Of a stretch of 15,094 nucleotides of DNA, positions 6,537 through 12,975 are shown in pieces (position 1 is the first letter of the stretch; every line of letters starts with the position of its first letter). The stretch is from NCBI GenBank assembly GCA_900548725.1, contig URLV01000029.1, positions 1 to 15,094 on the forward strand, read 5' to 3'. The stretch is from an uncultured Mycoplasmatota bacterium (GTDB lineage: Bacteria; Bacillota_I; Bacilli_A; RF39; UBA660). The position numbers were made by a program, and so were the translations under genes. The notes under the pieces were generated by a model. That model was not told the DNA's origin. It did no database searches and saw only the letters and a list, made by a program, of their open reading frames with translations.

Positions 6537-8357
6537 ATGTGTGGAATAATAGGATATATAGGTAAGGAAAAAAAGGCAATCAATGTAATTATTAATGGTT
6601 TAAAATCTTTAGAATATAGAGGATACGACTCTGCAGGAATAGCAGTATTAGAAGATAATAAAATAAAAATAGTAAAATCCTCTGGAAAAATAAAAAATTT
6701 AGAAACAGAAATAAAAGATTTAAAAGAATCTAATATAGGAATTGGACATACAAGATGGGCTACTCATGGAGAACCTAGTTTTAAGAATGCTCATCCTCAC
6801 AAAAACGGAAATATTACTTTAGTACATAACGGAATAATTGAAAATTATGAAGAAATAAAAAAAGAACTATTAAAAGATGGATATAATTTTATATCAGATA
6901 CTGATTCAGAAATAGCATGTGCATATATAGATAAAATATATAAAGAAACAAAAGATAAATTAGAAACAATAAAATTAGTTCAAGAAAAAATAAGAGGAAG
7001 CTACGCATTTGGAATAATTTTTGATGATGAATTAGATACAATATATGCAACAAGAAAAGATAATCCACTTATTGTAGCAACTAACAAAAATGGAAACTTT
7101 ATAGCAAGTGATGTACCAGCAATATTAAATGAAACAAATAAATATATACTACTAGACCAACAAGATATTGCTGTAATAAAAGAAGATTCTATAAAAATAT
7201 ACGACAAAAATTTAAATGAAAAAAAATATGAAATAAAAGAATTTGAAGGGAGCAAAGAAGCAGCGTTAAAAAATGGTTTTGAACATTATATGTTAAAAGA
7301 AATATATGATGAACCAACACTAGTTAAAGAATTTATTAATTTATATTTAAAAGATGAAAAAACATTACTTACAAAAATACCAGATATAACAAAATATAAA
7401 AAAATAGAAATAGTTGCTTGCGGAAGTGCATATCATGCAGGATTAGTTGGTAAAAATCTTTTAGAAGAGTATGCAAATATTGAAACACATTGTTACGTTG
7501 CAAGTGAATACAGATATAGTAAACATTTCTTTGATAAAGAAACTTTAGTAATATTAATTTCACAATCGGGAGAGACAGCAGACACACTTGCAGCCCTTAG
7601 ATTATCAAAAGAAAATAATATTGATACATTAGGTATAATTAACGTAGTAGGTTCATCTATTGCTCGTGAAGTAGATAATGTAATATACTTAAATGCAGGA
7701 TATGAAATAGCAGTTGCAACAACAAAAGCTTATTTAATGCAAGTATTAGTTTTATCACTATTAGCCTTCGCTACTTCAATAAAAAAGGATTTATTAGATA
7801 AAGAACTAAAAAACAAAATTATAAAAGATTATAAAAATTTATATAAAATACTAGAAGAAGTTATCAACAATAGAGAAACATATTACAATATAGCAAAAGA
7901 AATATATAATAAGAAAAACGTATTTTTTATAGGAAGAAAAATAGATGCATCATTATGTATGGAAGCATCTTTAAAACTAAAAGAAATATCTTATATGCAT
8001 AGTGAAGCTTATGAAGCAGGAGAATTAAAACACGGAACAATATCTTTAATAGAAAATAATACTGAAGTAATATCAATTATAACAGATAAATCTATTGCAG
8101 AAAAAACTATAAGTAATATAAAAGAAACAATTTCAAGAGGAGCAGACGTTACTCTATTAACAACAGATAAAATAATGAAAGAATATAAAAGTTCCAATTT
8201 TTATAATAATAAAATTGTAGTTACAAATCAAACTGCATTCACAGAACCATTAATAATTTCACCAGCTTTTCAACTATTATCATATGAAATAGCAAAACTA
8301 CGTGGTGAAGACATTGATCAACCTAGAAACCTTGCCAAATCAGTAACAGTAGAATAA
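6537..8357 (+). CDS. glmS: Glutamine--fructose-6-phosphate aminotransferase (isomerizing)
   Basis: 606 residues, full length. It makes glucosamine-6-phosphate from fructose-6-phosphate and glutamine, the entry to UDP-GlcNAc and peptidoglycan. The N-terminal glutaminase (about 1-220) starts MCGIIGYIG, so after Met removal Cys is the N-terminal nucleophile; GHTRWATHG and HNGIIENY are conserved. Two SIS isomerase domains follow: the first holds VACGSAYHAG (about 294-303) and SQSGETADTLAAL, the second FIGRKIDASLCMEASLKLKE and SEAYEAGELKHG. The C-terminus ends in the canonical LAKSVTVE. GAAGGAG lies 5 nt before the ATG. Expression is governed by the ribozyme in its leader. The gene sits between two direct repeats that contain small-peptide/antisense modules. 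Confidence 0.97.
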   Translation: MCGIIGYIGKEKKAINVIINGLKSLEYRGYDSAGIAVLEDNKIKIVKSSGKIKNLETEIKDLKESNIGIGHTRWATHGEPSFKNAHPHKNGNITLVHNGIIENYEEIKKELLKDGYNFISDTDSEIACAYIDKIYKETKDKLETIKLVQEKIRGSYAFGIIFDDELDTIYATRKDNPLIVATNKNGNFIASDVPAILNETNKYILLDQQDIAVIKEDSIKIYDKNLNEKKYEIKEFEGSKEAALKNGFEHYMLKEIYDEPTLVKEFINLYLKDEKTLLTKIPDITKYKKIEIVACGSAYHAGLVGKNLLEEYANIETHCYVASEYRYSKHFFDKETLVILISQSGETADTLAALRLSKENNIDTLGIINVVGSSIAREVDNVIYLNAGYEIAVATTKAYLMQVLVLSLLAFATSIKKDLLDKELKNKIIKDYKNLYKILEEVINNRETYYNIAKEIYNKKNVFFIGRKIDASLCMEASLKLKEISYMHSEAYEAGELKHGTISLIENNTEVISIITDKSIAEKTISNIKETISRGADVTLLTTDKIMKEYKSSNFYNNKIVVTNQTAFTEPLIISPAFQLLSYEIAKLRGEDIDQPRNLAKSVTVE

Positions 8358-8373
8358 AAATCTACTGTTTTTT
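8345..8373 (+). terminator. glmS terminator
   Basis: ACAGTAGA (8346-8353) pairs with TCTACTGT (8361-8368), extendable by one A-T pair, with loop ATAAAAA and a T-run to 8373. The 5' arm encodes the last residues of GlmS and the stop codon is in the loop. Confidence 0.85.
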
Positions 8374-8390
8374 CACAAAGAAAAAAACTT

Positions 8391-8444
8391 TTGACATGTT
8401 TTGTCGAATTGCTTTATTTATATTTAAAACTATTGTAGTATAAC
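8391..8444 (+). promoter_or_regulatory. Candidate sense promoter, repeat copy 2
   Basis: A perfect TTGACA (8391-8396) has TATTTA 18 bases downstream (8415-8420). A better -10-like hexamer, TATAAC (8439-8444), lies six bases before the inverted-repeat arm but lacks a matching -35. GACA...TGTC forms a short palindrome on the -35. Either start would put the hairpin around the Shine-Dalgarno in the leader. Confidence 0.4.
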
Positions 8445-8469
8445 TAATCGAACATTCATTTCTTAGTGT

Positions 8470-8498
8470 CTACCTACAGCTTTAAAAGGAGGTAGGTT
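8470..8498 (+). promoter_or_regulatory. Leader hairpin holding the ribosome-binding site of the small peptide
   Basis: ACCTAC (about 8472-8477) pairs perfectly with GTAGGT (about 8492-8497), placing AGGAGG in the loop and 3' arm. The stem is identical in copy 1 (ACCTAC/GTAGGT) although the loop differs at three positions, consistent with conserved structure. It could limit initiation, as leader structures do in Fst-type toxin mRNAs. Confidence 0.45.
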
Positions 8499-8504
8499 GA
8501 TTAT

Positions 8505-8597
8505 ATGAGTAATAAATCATTTATTTTAAAAATATTTGATAAATTTATAATAATAATCAAATTGATTATTTTATCTAAAATACTCTTCAGAGACTAA
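8505..8597 (+). CDS. 30-residue hydrophobic cationic peptide (candidate type I toxin)
   Basis: ATG to TAA, 30 codons, preceded by AAGGAGG about 12 nt upstream, slightly far. The N-terminal part is MSNKSFILKIF and the core is FIIIIKLIILSKILF, ending in Arg-Asp. Five Lys and one Arg against two Asp give net positive charge; the core could insert in or lie on a membrane. The small size, membrane-active composition, structured leader and convergent antisense RNA resemble type I toxin-antitoxin loci such as Fst/par, but the peptide is not one I recognise and lacks the usual Fst signature. Reading frame is conserved in copy 1 apart from one inserted T. Alternatives are a leader peptide, a membrane-associated regulatory peptide or a chance ORF within a structured RNA. 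Confidence 0.5.
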   Translation: MSNKSFILKIFDKFIIIIKLIILSKILFRD

Positions 8598-8638
8598 TTG
8601 GGTAAATATTAATTAGACACTAGTATTTTTTATAGTCC

Positions 8639-8670
8639 AAAAAAAGGACACGTAATAAATACGTGTGTCT
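8639..8670 (-). terminator. Terminator of the antisense RNA, copy 2
   Basis: Read on the minus strand, ACACGTA (8661-8667) and TACGTGT (8649-8655) form a 7-bp stem, followed by CC and a run of eight T (8639-8646). There is no T-run on the plus-strand side, so it looks one-directional. Confidence 0.65.
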
Positions 8671-8710
8671 ATTCCAAAACAGGTAGACATTCTGTAAATG
8701 AATGTTCCTT
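8639..8710 (-). ncRNA. Candidate antisense (antitoxin-like) RNA, copy 2
   Basis: Predicted from its minus-strand promoter (about 8717-8744) and terminator (8639-8670), about 70 nt. Its 5' end would fold as ACATTC/GAATGT around a 7-nt loop, followed by CTACCTG. CUACCU can pair with AGGUAG over the ribosome-binding site of the peptide mRNA, and the RNA is fully complementary to the peptide transcript if that extends to about 8710. Role inferred from layout only. Confidence 0.45.
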
Positions 8711-8716
8711 AATTAA

Positions 8717-8744
8717 ATTTTACCACAATAATAATTTGTGTCAA
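8717..8744 (-). promoter_or_regulatory. Antisense promoter, copy 2
   Basis: On the minus strand, a perfect TTGACA (8739-8744), 16 bases and TGGTAAAAT, an extended -10. It is the best promoter in the element. Copy 1 keeps it (TTGACA, 16, TGATAAAAT) despite neighbouring changes. Confidence 0.65.
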
Positions 8745-8799
8745 TATATATATAATATTTATTAAAAAGATAATATTATTTCTACTTTATAATATAATA

Positions 8800-8808
8800 T
8801 GATATAAT
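8800..8808 (+). promoter_or_regulatory. Extended -10 promoter of the 8831-10125 pair
   Basis: TGATATAAT matches TGnTATAAT perfectly, 22 bases before the start codon. No good -35 is present. Confidence 0.55.
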
Positions 8809-8830
8809 CAACTAAAGAAGTAGGTAATAC

Positions 8831-9481
8831 ATGAAAAAAGAACAAAGTAAAAATTATATAACATATCAAAAAGCTTTTTGGATATTTATGATTGCAAATG
8901 TGCTAGGTGTGATACTAGAAGGAATATGGTGTTTATATAGACACGGACATTGGGAAAGCCACGTTGTCACAGTATATGGTCCATTTTGTTTAATATATGG
9001 ATTAGGGGCTCTAGTATTATATTTCAATGCAAAATTACAGAAAAAAAGCAACATGTTTATACAATTTACATCAGCAGCAATACTTTGTGATGTAGTAGAG
9101 TATATATGCGGTTTCATGTTAGAATACGGACTTCATATGAAAGCATGGGATTATAAAAGAAGAGCATTTAATTTACACGGATACATATCACTAGATATGA
9201 CAATAATGTGGGGATTACTAGGTTTAATATTCATATATGTTATAGTACCAAAATATGATAATTTTTTTGATAAAATAAAAGGTTATAAATATAGCATAAT
9301 ATGCAATATATTAGTATTTCTAATGATTTTAAATATGTCATTAACATCAGTTGCAATTATAAGATGGAAAGATAGACACTTTAATATTCCACCTAAAAAT
9401 AAAATAGAAGAAAAAATAGATAAGAAATATAATGATGAATTCATGTCAAATAAATTTATAGAATGGTGGTTCGTAAAATGA
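8831..9481 (+). CDS. CmpB-type (PF06541-like) multi-pass membrane protein
   Basis: 216 residues with about five membrane segments (roughly 16-34, 48-66, 78-98, 124-142, 153-175). The stretch NVLGVILEGIWCLYRHGHWE followed by VVTVYGPFCLIYGLGALVLY (about 46-65) is the hallmark of the family labelled 'ABC-transporter type IV / CmpB', whose members are widespread in Bacillota and functionally poorly defined despite the name. A second conserved block, VVEYICGFMLEYGLHMKAWDY, follows (about 88-108). No ATPase is adjacent, so a transport role is doubtful. Its TGA stop overlaps the next start by 4 nt, so it is co-translated with the beta-helix protein. Confidence 0.75.
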   Translation: MKKEQSKNYITYQKAFWIFMIANVLGVILEGIWCLYRHGHWESHVVTVYGPFCLIYGLGALVLYFNAKLQKKSNMFIQFTSAAILCDVVEYICGFMLEYGLHMKAWDYKRRAFNLHGYISLDMTIMWGLLGLIFIYVIVPKYDNFFDKIKGYKYSIICNILVFLMILNMSLTSVAIIRWKDRHFNIPPKNKIEEKIDKKYNDEFMSNKFIEWWFVK

Positions 9482-10125
9482 ATATAAAAGAAATTATAAA
9501 CATAGAAGAGACAATATCAACAAAATTTTTTAAAAATATAACATATCCTTGGGAAGTATTATATAATTTAGAAAATAAAATTATAGAATTAGGAAAAGAG
9601 TTAAATAAAATACATTATAAAGAAATAGAAAAAAATATATGGATAGGAAAAAATGTAATAATAGATAAATATTCTGTAATTAATCCACCTTGTATAATAG
9701 ATGATAATACAAAAATATTACCATTCTCTCATATAAAAGGTAGTGTAATAATAGGTAAAAATAATGTTATAGGTTCAAATACAGAAATAAAAAACTCTAT
9801 ACTTTTTAACAACACAAAAATACCGCATTTTAATTACGTAGGTGATTCAATTTTAGGTTATAATTCTCATTTAGGAGCTGGAGTAAAAATTAGCAATCAA
9901 AAATTAGATAAAACAAACATTAAAGTAAACAACATAGATACGAATTTAACTAAACTAGGAGCAATAATAGGAGATAACGTAAACGTTGGTTGCAATACAG
10001 TATTAAATCCAGGAACAATAATAGGTAAAAATACAAATATATATCCGCTATTAAACATAAGAGGTATAATCCCACAAAATAGAATTATAAAAACAAATGA
10101 TATAGAAAACTTAAAAATTATGTAG
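9478..10125 (+). CDS. Left-handed beta-helix protein resembling the GlmU acetyltransferase domain
   Basis: 215 residues from the ATG at 9478, chosen because it forms an ATGA overlap with the previous gene and has GGTGG upstream; an in-frame ATG at 9463 would add five residues inside that gene. Hexapeptide repeats dominate from about residue 54: IWIGKNVII, SVIIGKNNVIG, LGAIIGDNVNVG, TIIGKNTNI. PHFNYVGDSILGYNSHLGAG (116-135) aligns with GlmU's [20 protein letters not shown], placing H117 at the GlmU catalytic histidine. There is no N-terminal uridylyltransferase domain. Such proteins are often labelled UDP-GlcNAc pyrophosphorylase; sequence supports only an acyltransferase-type fold. Closeness to glmS hints at amino-sugar acetylation. 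Confidence 0.75.
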   Translation: MNIKEIINIEETISTKFFKNITYPWEVLYNLENKIIELGKELNKIHYKEIEKNIWIGKNVIIDKYSVINPPCIIDDNTKILPFSHIKGSVIIGKNNVIGSNTEIKNSILFNNTKIPHFNYVGDSILGYNSHLGAGVKISNQKLDKTNIKVNNIDTNLTKLGAIIGDNVNVGCNTVLNPGTIIGKNTNIYPLLNIRGIIPQNRIIKTNDIENLKIM

Positions 10126-10144
10126 AACAAACTCTACATTTTTT
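10120..10144 (+). terminator. Terminator after the beta-helix gene
   Basis: ATGTAGA (10120-10126) and TCTACAT (10133-10139), loop ACAAAC, then TTTTT. The TAG stop codon lies inside the 5' arm. Confidence 0.8.
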
Positions 10145-10159
10145 AATACAAAATTTTAG

Positions 10160-10188
10160 TTGAAATTAAATTATATATGTAATAAAAT
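10160..10188 (+). promoter_or_regulatory. Promoter of the hypermodification-family gene
   Basis: TTGAAA (10160-10165), 17 bases, TAAAAT (10183-10188), each matching consensus at five of six positions. Confidence 0.7.
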
Positions 10189-10211
10189 TTAAAAAAAGAA
10201 AGGATTTTATT

Positions 10212-11150
10212 ATGAAAAAGAGACAAGAAATTTATGACTTATACTGGTATTTTGCTAACGAAAGGCAAAATATATTTATAAAAAAATTAAATGGAGATAC
10301 ACCTCCATGGACTAATGATCCCATATTAAAGACCTACAAATTTTGCAACAGTTATCGCGTGAATGACAGAGTTAGTCAATACTTATTAAAAAATGTAATA
10401 TATAATGGTAAAACATACAAAGATGAAGATATGTTATTTAGAATAATATTATTTAAACTATTTAATAAAGAATCAACATGGGAATTATTACTAAAAGAAT
10501 TTAAAGATATAACATTATCAACATTTGATATGAAAGAATATAGTAAAGTACTAACAAATGCAATAAATAATAACATAAAAATATATAATGATGCCTATAT
10601 AAGTTGTGCCACAAAAGCATTTGGATATGATAGAAAACATGATAATCACTTAGCACTTTTAAACAAAATGTTCATAATTGATAAAGTACAAGATAAAATA
10701 TTAAAATGTACCAATATGGAACAAGCTTTTAAAATAATAAAATCATATCCGTTAATAGGAAACTTCATGGCATATCAATTAATAACAGATATTAATTACA
10801 GTGATATAGTTGATTGGAAAGAAGATGAATTTACAGTTGCTGGACCAGGCTCATTAAGAGGAATAAAAAAGTGTGTCATAGATAAAGAAAAACTATCAAA
10901 CGAAGATATCATAAAGTATATGTATAATCATCAAGAAGAAGAATTTAAAAGATTAAATCTTGATTTTAAAACTATAGGTAATAGAAAACTACAACTTATA
11001 GATATACAAAATATATTTTGCGAATTAGATAAATATTGTAGAGAAAAAGTTCCATCCTTAAAATCAAATAGAACTAAAATTAAAAAGAAATATACGCCTA
11101 AACAAACAAAAATAGAATATATATATCCACCAAAATGGAATATAAAATAG
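10212..11150 (+). CDS. Putative DNA base hypermodification protein (HMUDK helical / aGPT-pyrophosphorylase-like domain)
   Basis: 312 residues, good ribosome-binding site (GAAAGGA). The N-terminal sequence YWYFANERQNIFIKKLNGDT, PPWTNDPIL (31-39) and KFCNSYRVNDRVSQYLLKNV (43-62) is the signature of the family described from hypermodified-thymine phages as 5-hmdU DNA kinase helical domain / alpha-glutamyl- or putrescinyl-thymine pyrophosphorylase. YPLIGNFMAYQLITDINYSD (179-198) and AGPGSLRGI (210-218) resemble the helix-hairpin-helix/GPG elements of glycosylase-like folds. In phages the family replaces a pyrophosphorylated hydroxymethyl group on DNA. Here no hydroxymethylase, kinase or phage gene is nearby, and it has its own promoter and terminator, so its substrate is unknown. 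A role in repair or chromosome base modification is speculative. Confidence 0.7.
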   Translation: MKKRQEIYDLYWYFANERQNIFIKKLNGDTPPWTNDPILKTYKFCNSYRVNDRVSQYLLKNVIYNGKTYKDEDMLFRIILFKLFNKESTWELLLKEFKDITLSTFDMKEYSKVLTNAINNNIKIYNDAYISCATKAFGYDRKHDNHLALLNKMFIIDKVQDKILKCTNMEQAFKIIKSYPLIGNFMAYQLITDINYSDIVDWKEDEFTVAGPGSLRGIKKCVIDKEKLSNEDIIKYMYNHQEEEFKRLNLDFKTIGNRKLQLIDIQNIFCELDKYCREKVPSLKSNRTKIKKKYTPKQTKIEYIYPPKWNIK

Positions 11151-11161
11151 AAAATATAAAT

Positions 11162-11182
11162 AGCAACTCACTTGCTTTTTTT
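11162..11182 (+). terminator. Short terminator after the hypermodification-family gene
   Basis: AGCAA/TTGCT (11162-11166, 11172-11176) with loop CTCAC and a T-run to 11182. The stem is only 5 bp, extendable past one mismatch. Confidence 0.55.
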
Positions 11183-11200
11183 ATGTATAATAAGTATAAT
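11172..11200 (+). promoter_or_regulatory. Candidate promoter of the AbrB-ABC operon
   Basis: TTGCTT (11172-11177), 17 bases, then TATAAT (11195-11200) inside the second 9-bp repeat. Another TATAAT (11186-11191) sits in the first repeat. Confidence 0.5.
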
Positions 11201-11218
11201 AAGTATGAAAAGTATAAC
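11183..11218 (+). repeat. Four tandem 9-bp repeats before the AbrB-type gene
   Basis: Units ATGTATAAT, AAGTATAAT, AAGTATGAA and AAGTATAAC follow each other without gaps and end three bases before the AAGGAG ribosome-binding site. They overlap the -10 region and leader. They could be operator sites for the AbrB-type protein encoded next, an array of -10 elements, or a slippage tract. Confidence 0.7.
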
Positions 11219-11236
11219 AGAAGGAGAAATTATTTT

Positions 11237-11437
11237 ATGAAAAAAGATAAATATGTTGGAATATGTAAAGTAGGAGAAAAAGGACAAATAGTAATTCCAA
11301 AAGAAGCAAGAAATATGTTTGATATTAATCCAGGAGATTCAATCATAATATTATGTGATAAGAAAAAAGGTATCGCTCTAGTAAAATCAGAAGTAATAGA
11401 AGATATTAGTACAAATATTTTTAACAAAGGAGAATAA
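11237..11437 (+). CDS. AbrB/MazE/SpoVT-type DNA-binding regulator
   Basis: 66 residues. The start is the ATG preceded by AAGGAG; the reading frame is open upstream to 11135, but that would run through a terminator and the promoter. VGICKVGEKGQIVIPKEARN followed by MFDINPGDSIIIL is the swapped-hairpin AbrB fold, which dimerises to bind DNA. The C-terminal tail (ALVKSEVIEDISTNIFNKGE) is typical of short Bacillota regulators of this group. It ends 2 nt before an ABC ATPase gene, an arrangement common in Bacillota where the regulator and an ABC-2 exporter share an operon. Autoregulation through the tandem repeats in its leader is plausible but not shown. Confidence 0.88.
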   Translation: MKKDKYVGICKVGEKGQIVIPKEARNMFDINPGDSIIILCDKKKGIALVKSEVIEDISTNIFNKGE

Positions 11438-11439
11438 TC

Positions 11440-12162
11440 ATGTATACTATTAAAACAGAAAATTTAACAAAAAAGTATAAAAATAAAATAGCAGTTAATA
11501 ATCTAAATTTAGAAATAAAAGAAGGTGAATTATTTTCTCTGCTAGGTACAAATGGAGCAGGTAAAACTACAACTCTTAAAATGTTATCAACATTAATAAA
11601 ACCAACAAGTGGAAATATTTTTATTAATGAATTAGATTTAACTAAAAACAAACAAAAAATAAAAGAAATATTAAACATATCTCCACAAGATACAGCAATT
11701 GCAAAAAATTTAACAGTTCTAGAAAATATAAATTTTTTTGCAGGAGTATACGAAATAAATAATAAAGAAACGAAAATAGAAGAATTAATAAAAATATTTA
11801 AATTAGAAAATGTATTAAATCAAAAAGCAAAGACATTGTCAGGTGGTTGGCAAAGAAAACTATCAATTGCACTAGCACTTATAAATGAACCTAAAATATT
11901 ATTTTTAGATGAACCAACACTAGGATTAGATGTTATAGCAAGAAAAGAATTGTGGAATATTATAAACACTCTAAAAAACAAAACAACAATAATTTTAACA
12001 ACACATTATATGGAAGAAGCAGAAAAATTATCAGATAGAGTAGGCATAATGAAAGAAGGAACTTTAAAAATAGTAGGAACACCAGAACATATAAAAAAAG
12101 AATCAAAATGTAAAACATTTGAAGATGCATTTATAAAAATATCAACTGGAGGTGAATTATAA
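11440..12162 (+). CDS. ABC transporter ATP-binding protein
   Basis: 240 residues, complete. Walker A GTNGAGKT (36-43), Q-loop Q83 (SPQD), signature LSGGWQRKLS (133-142), Walker B ILFLDE (153-158), D-loop TLGLD and switch histidine H189 (TTHYMEEAE) are intact. The signature has Trp after LSGG where Gln or Met is more usual. It energises the adjacent ABC-2 permease as an exporter at the inner face of the membrane. AAAGGAG lies 8 nt before the ATG; the stop TAA shares a base with the next ATG (TAATG). Cargo (drug, peptide or lipid) is not evident. Confidence 0.92.
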   Translation: MYTIKTENLTKKYKNKIAVNNLNLEIKEGELFSLLGTNGAGKTTTLKMLSTLIKPTSGNIFINELDLTKNKQKIKEILNISPQDTAIAKNLTVLENINFFAGVYEINNKETKIEELIKIFKLENVLNQKAKTLSGGWQRKLSIALALINEPKILFLDEPTLGLDVIARKELWNIINTLKNKTTIILTTHYMEEAEKLSDRVGIMKEGTLKIVGTPEHIKKESKCKTFEDAFIKISTGGEL

Positions 12163-12893
12163 TGAGAACATTAAATTTTGCAAAAAGAAATACTAAAGAA
12201 ATAATTAGAGACCCATTAAGTATAATATTTTCTATTATATTACCATTATTTTTATTATTTATATTTAGTCAATTTAATATACCAAGTGATAATTATAAAA
12301 TAGAAAATTTTACTCCAGGAATAATAATATTCAGTTTTGCATTCTTAACCTTATCAACGTCAACTCTAATTTCTAGTGACAGAAATACATCATTGCTTGT
12401 AAGACTAGGTGTATCACCTATGAAATCAAAAGAATACATATTAGGTTATATAATTTCATTAATTCCAATAGTATTAATTCAAAATATATTATTATTTACA
12501 CTATCAATAATACTTGGATTAAAATTTAGTATAACTATAATTTATTCAATATTAATTTCAACATTAATATCTATATTATTTATATCAATAGGTATAATAA
12601 TAGGAAGTATATTTAATGAAAAAGCATCTTCTGGAATATCTAGTATTATAGTACAATTAGTTGTATTCACTAGTACAATGTATTTTCCAAAAGAAATGTT
12701 AGGCAATTTTTTCACACATTTATGTAATTTTTTACCATTTGAAAGTTCATTAATAATAATAAAAGGTATACTAAATAACAATCTATCTCTAATTAAAATG
12801 AACAATATATTAATATTCCTAACATATTTCACCTTATCAATAATATTATCAATAATAATATTTAATAAAAAAATGATTAATAATAAAGATTGA
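12162..12893 (+). CDS. ABC-2 type transporter permease
   Basis: 243 residues with six hydrophobic segments (about 20-37, 52-70, 96-118, 124-148, 160-176, 214-236). An amphipathic N-terminal stretch (LNFAKRNTKEIIRDPLSIIF) is typical of ABC-2 permeases, as are the SSDRNTSLLVRLGVSPMKSK coupling loop (about 71-90) and the MYFPKEMLGNF segment late in the protein. It pairs with the ATPase encoded immediately upstream (1-nt overlap) to form a two-component exporter. Substrate unknown. Confidence 0.9.
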   Translation: MRTLNFAKRNTKEIIRDPLSIIFSIILPLFLLFIFSQFNIPSDNYKIENFTPGIIIFSFAFLTLSTSTLISSDRNTSLLVRLGVSPMKSKEYILGYIISLIPIVLIQNILLFTLSIILGLKFSITIIYSILISTLISILFISIGIIIGSIFNEKASSGISSIIVQLVVFTSTMYFPKEMLGNFFTHLCNFLPFESSLIIIKGILNNNLSLIKMNNILIFLTYFTLSIILSIIIFNKKMINNKD

Positions 12894-12927
12894 AAAATAT
12901 AGAACACTTTTGGTTTTATATTTTTTT
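12893..12927 (+). terminator. Terminator of the AbrB-ABC operon
   Basis: The arms at 12893-12905 (AAAAATATAGAAC) and 12913-12925 (GTTTTATATTTTT) pair over 13 bp with one G-U, loop ACTTTTG, followed by further T. Confidence 0.8.
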
Positions 12928-12975
12928 GTTTATTAACTTTTAAATTTAAAACATTACAATTCTCCCATAAATTTT

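Larger units (their letters stand above)
8342..8754 (+). repeat. Direct repeat copy 2 (peptide/antisense-RNA element downstream of glmS)
   Basis: Partner of 5867-6277, over 90 % identical by eye. Its first bases are the genuine end of glmS and the glmS terminator, so this locus looks like the source of copy 1. Internally, GAACATTCATTT (8450-8461) and GTCTACCT (8468-8475) recur inverted as AGGTAGAC (about 8682-8689) and AAATGAATGTTC (about 8697-8708). Thus both convergent transcripts would begin with nearly the same sequence. The small peptide gene is intact in this copy. Confidence 0.85.

Noticed and set aside
9463..9477. Earlier ATG start for the beta-helix gene
   Set aside because: It lies within the preceding gene and adds only five residues; the ATG at 9478 forms the ATGA overlap seen elsewhere here and has GGTGG at suitable distance.
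11135..11236. N-terminal extension of the AbrB-type protein
   Set aside because: The extension overlaps the end of the previous gene, a terminator, the tandem repeats and the promoter; AAGGAG before 11237 and the AbrB family length fix the start there.
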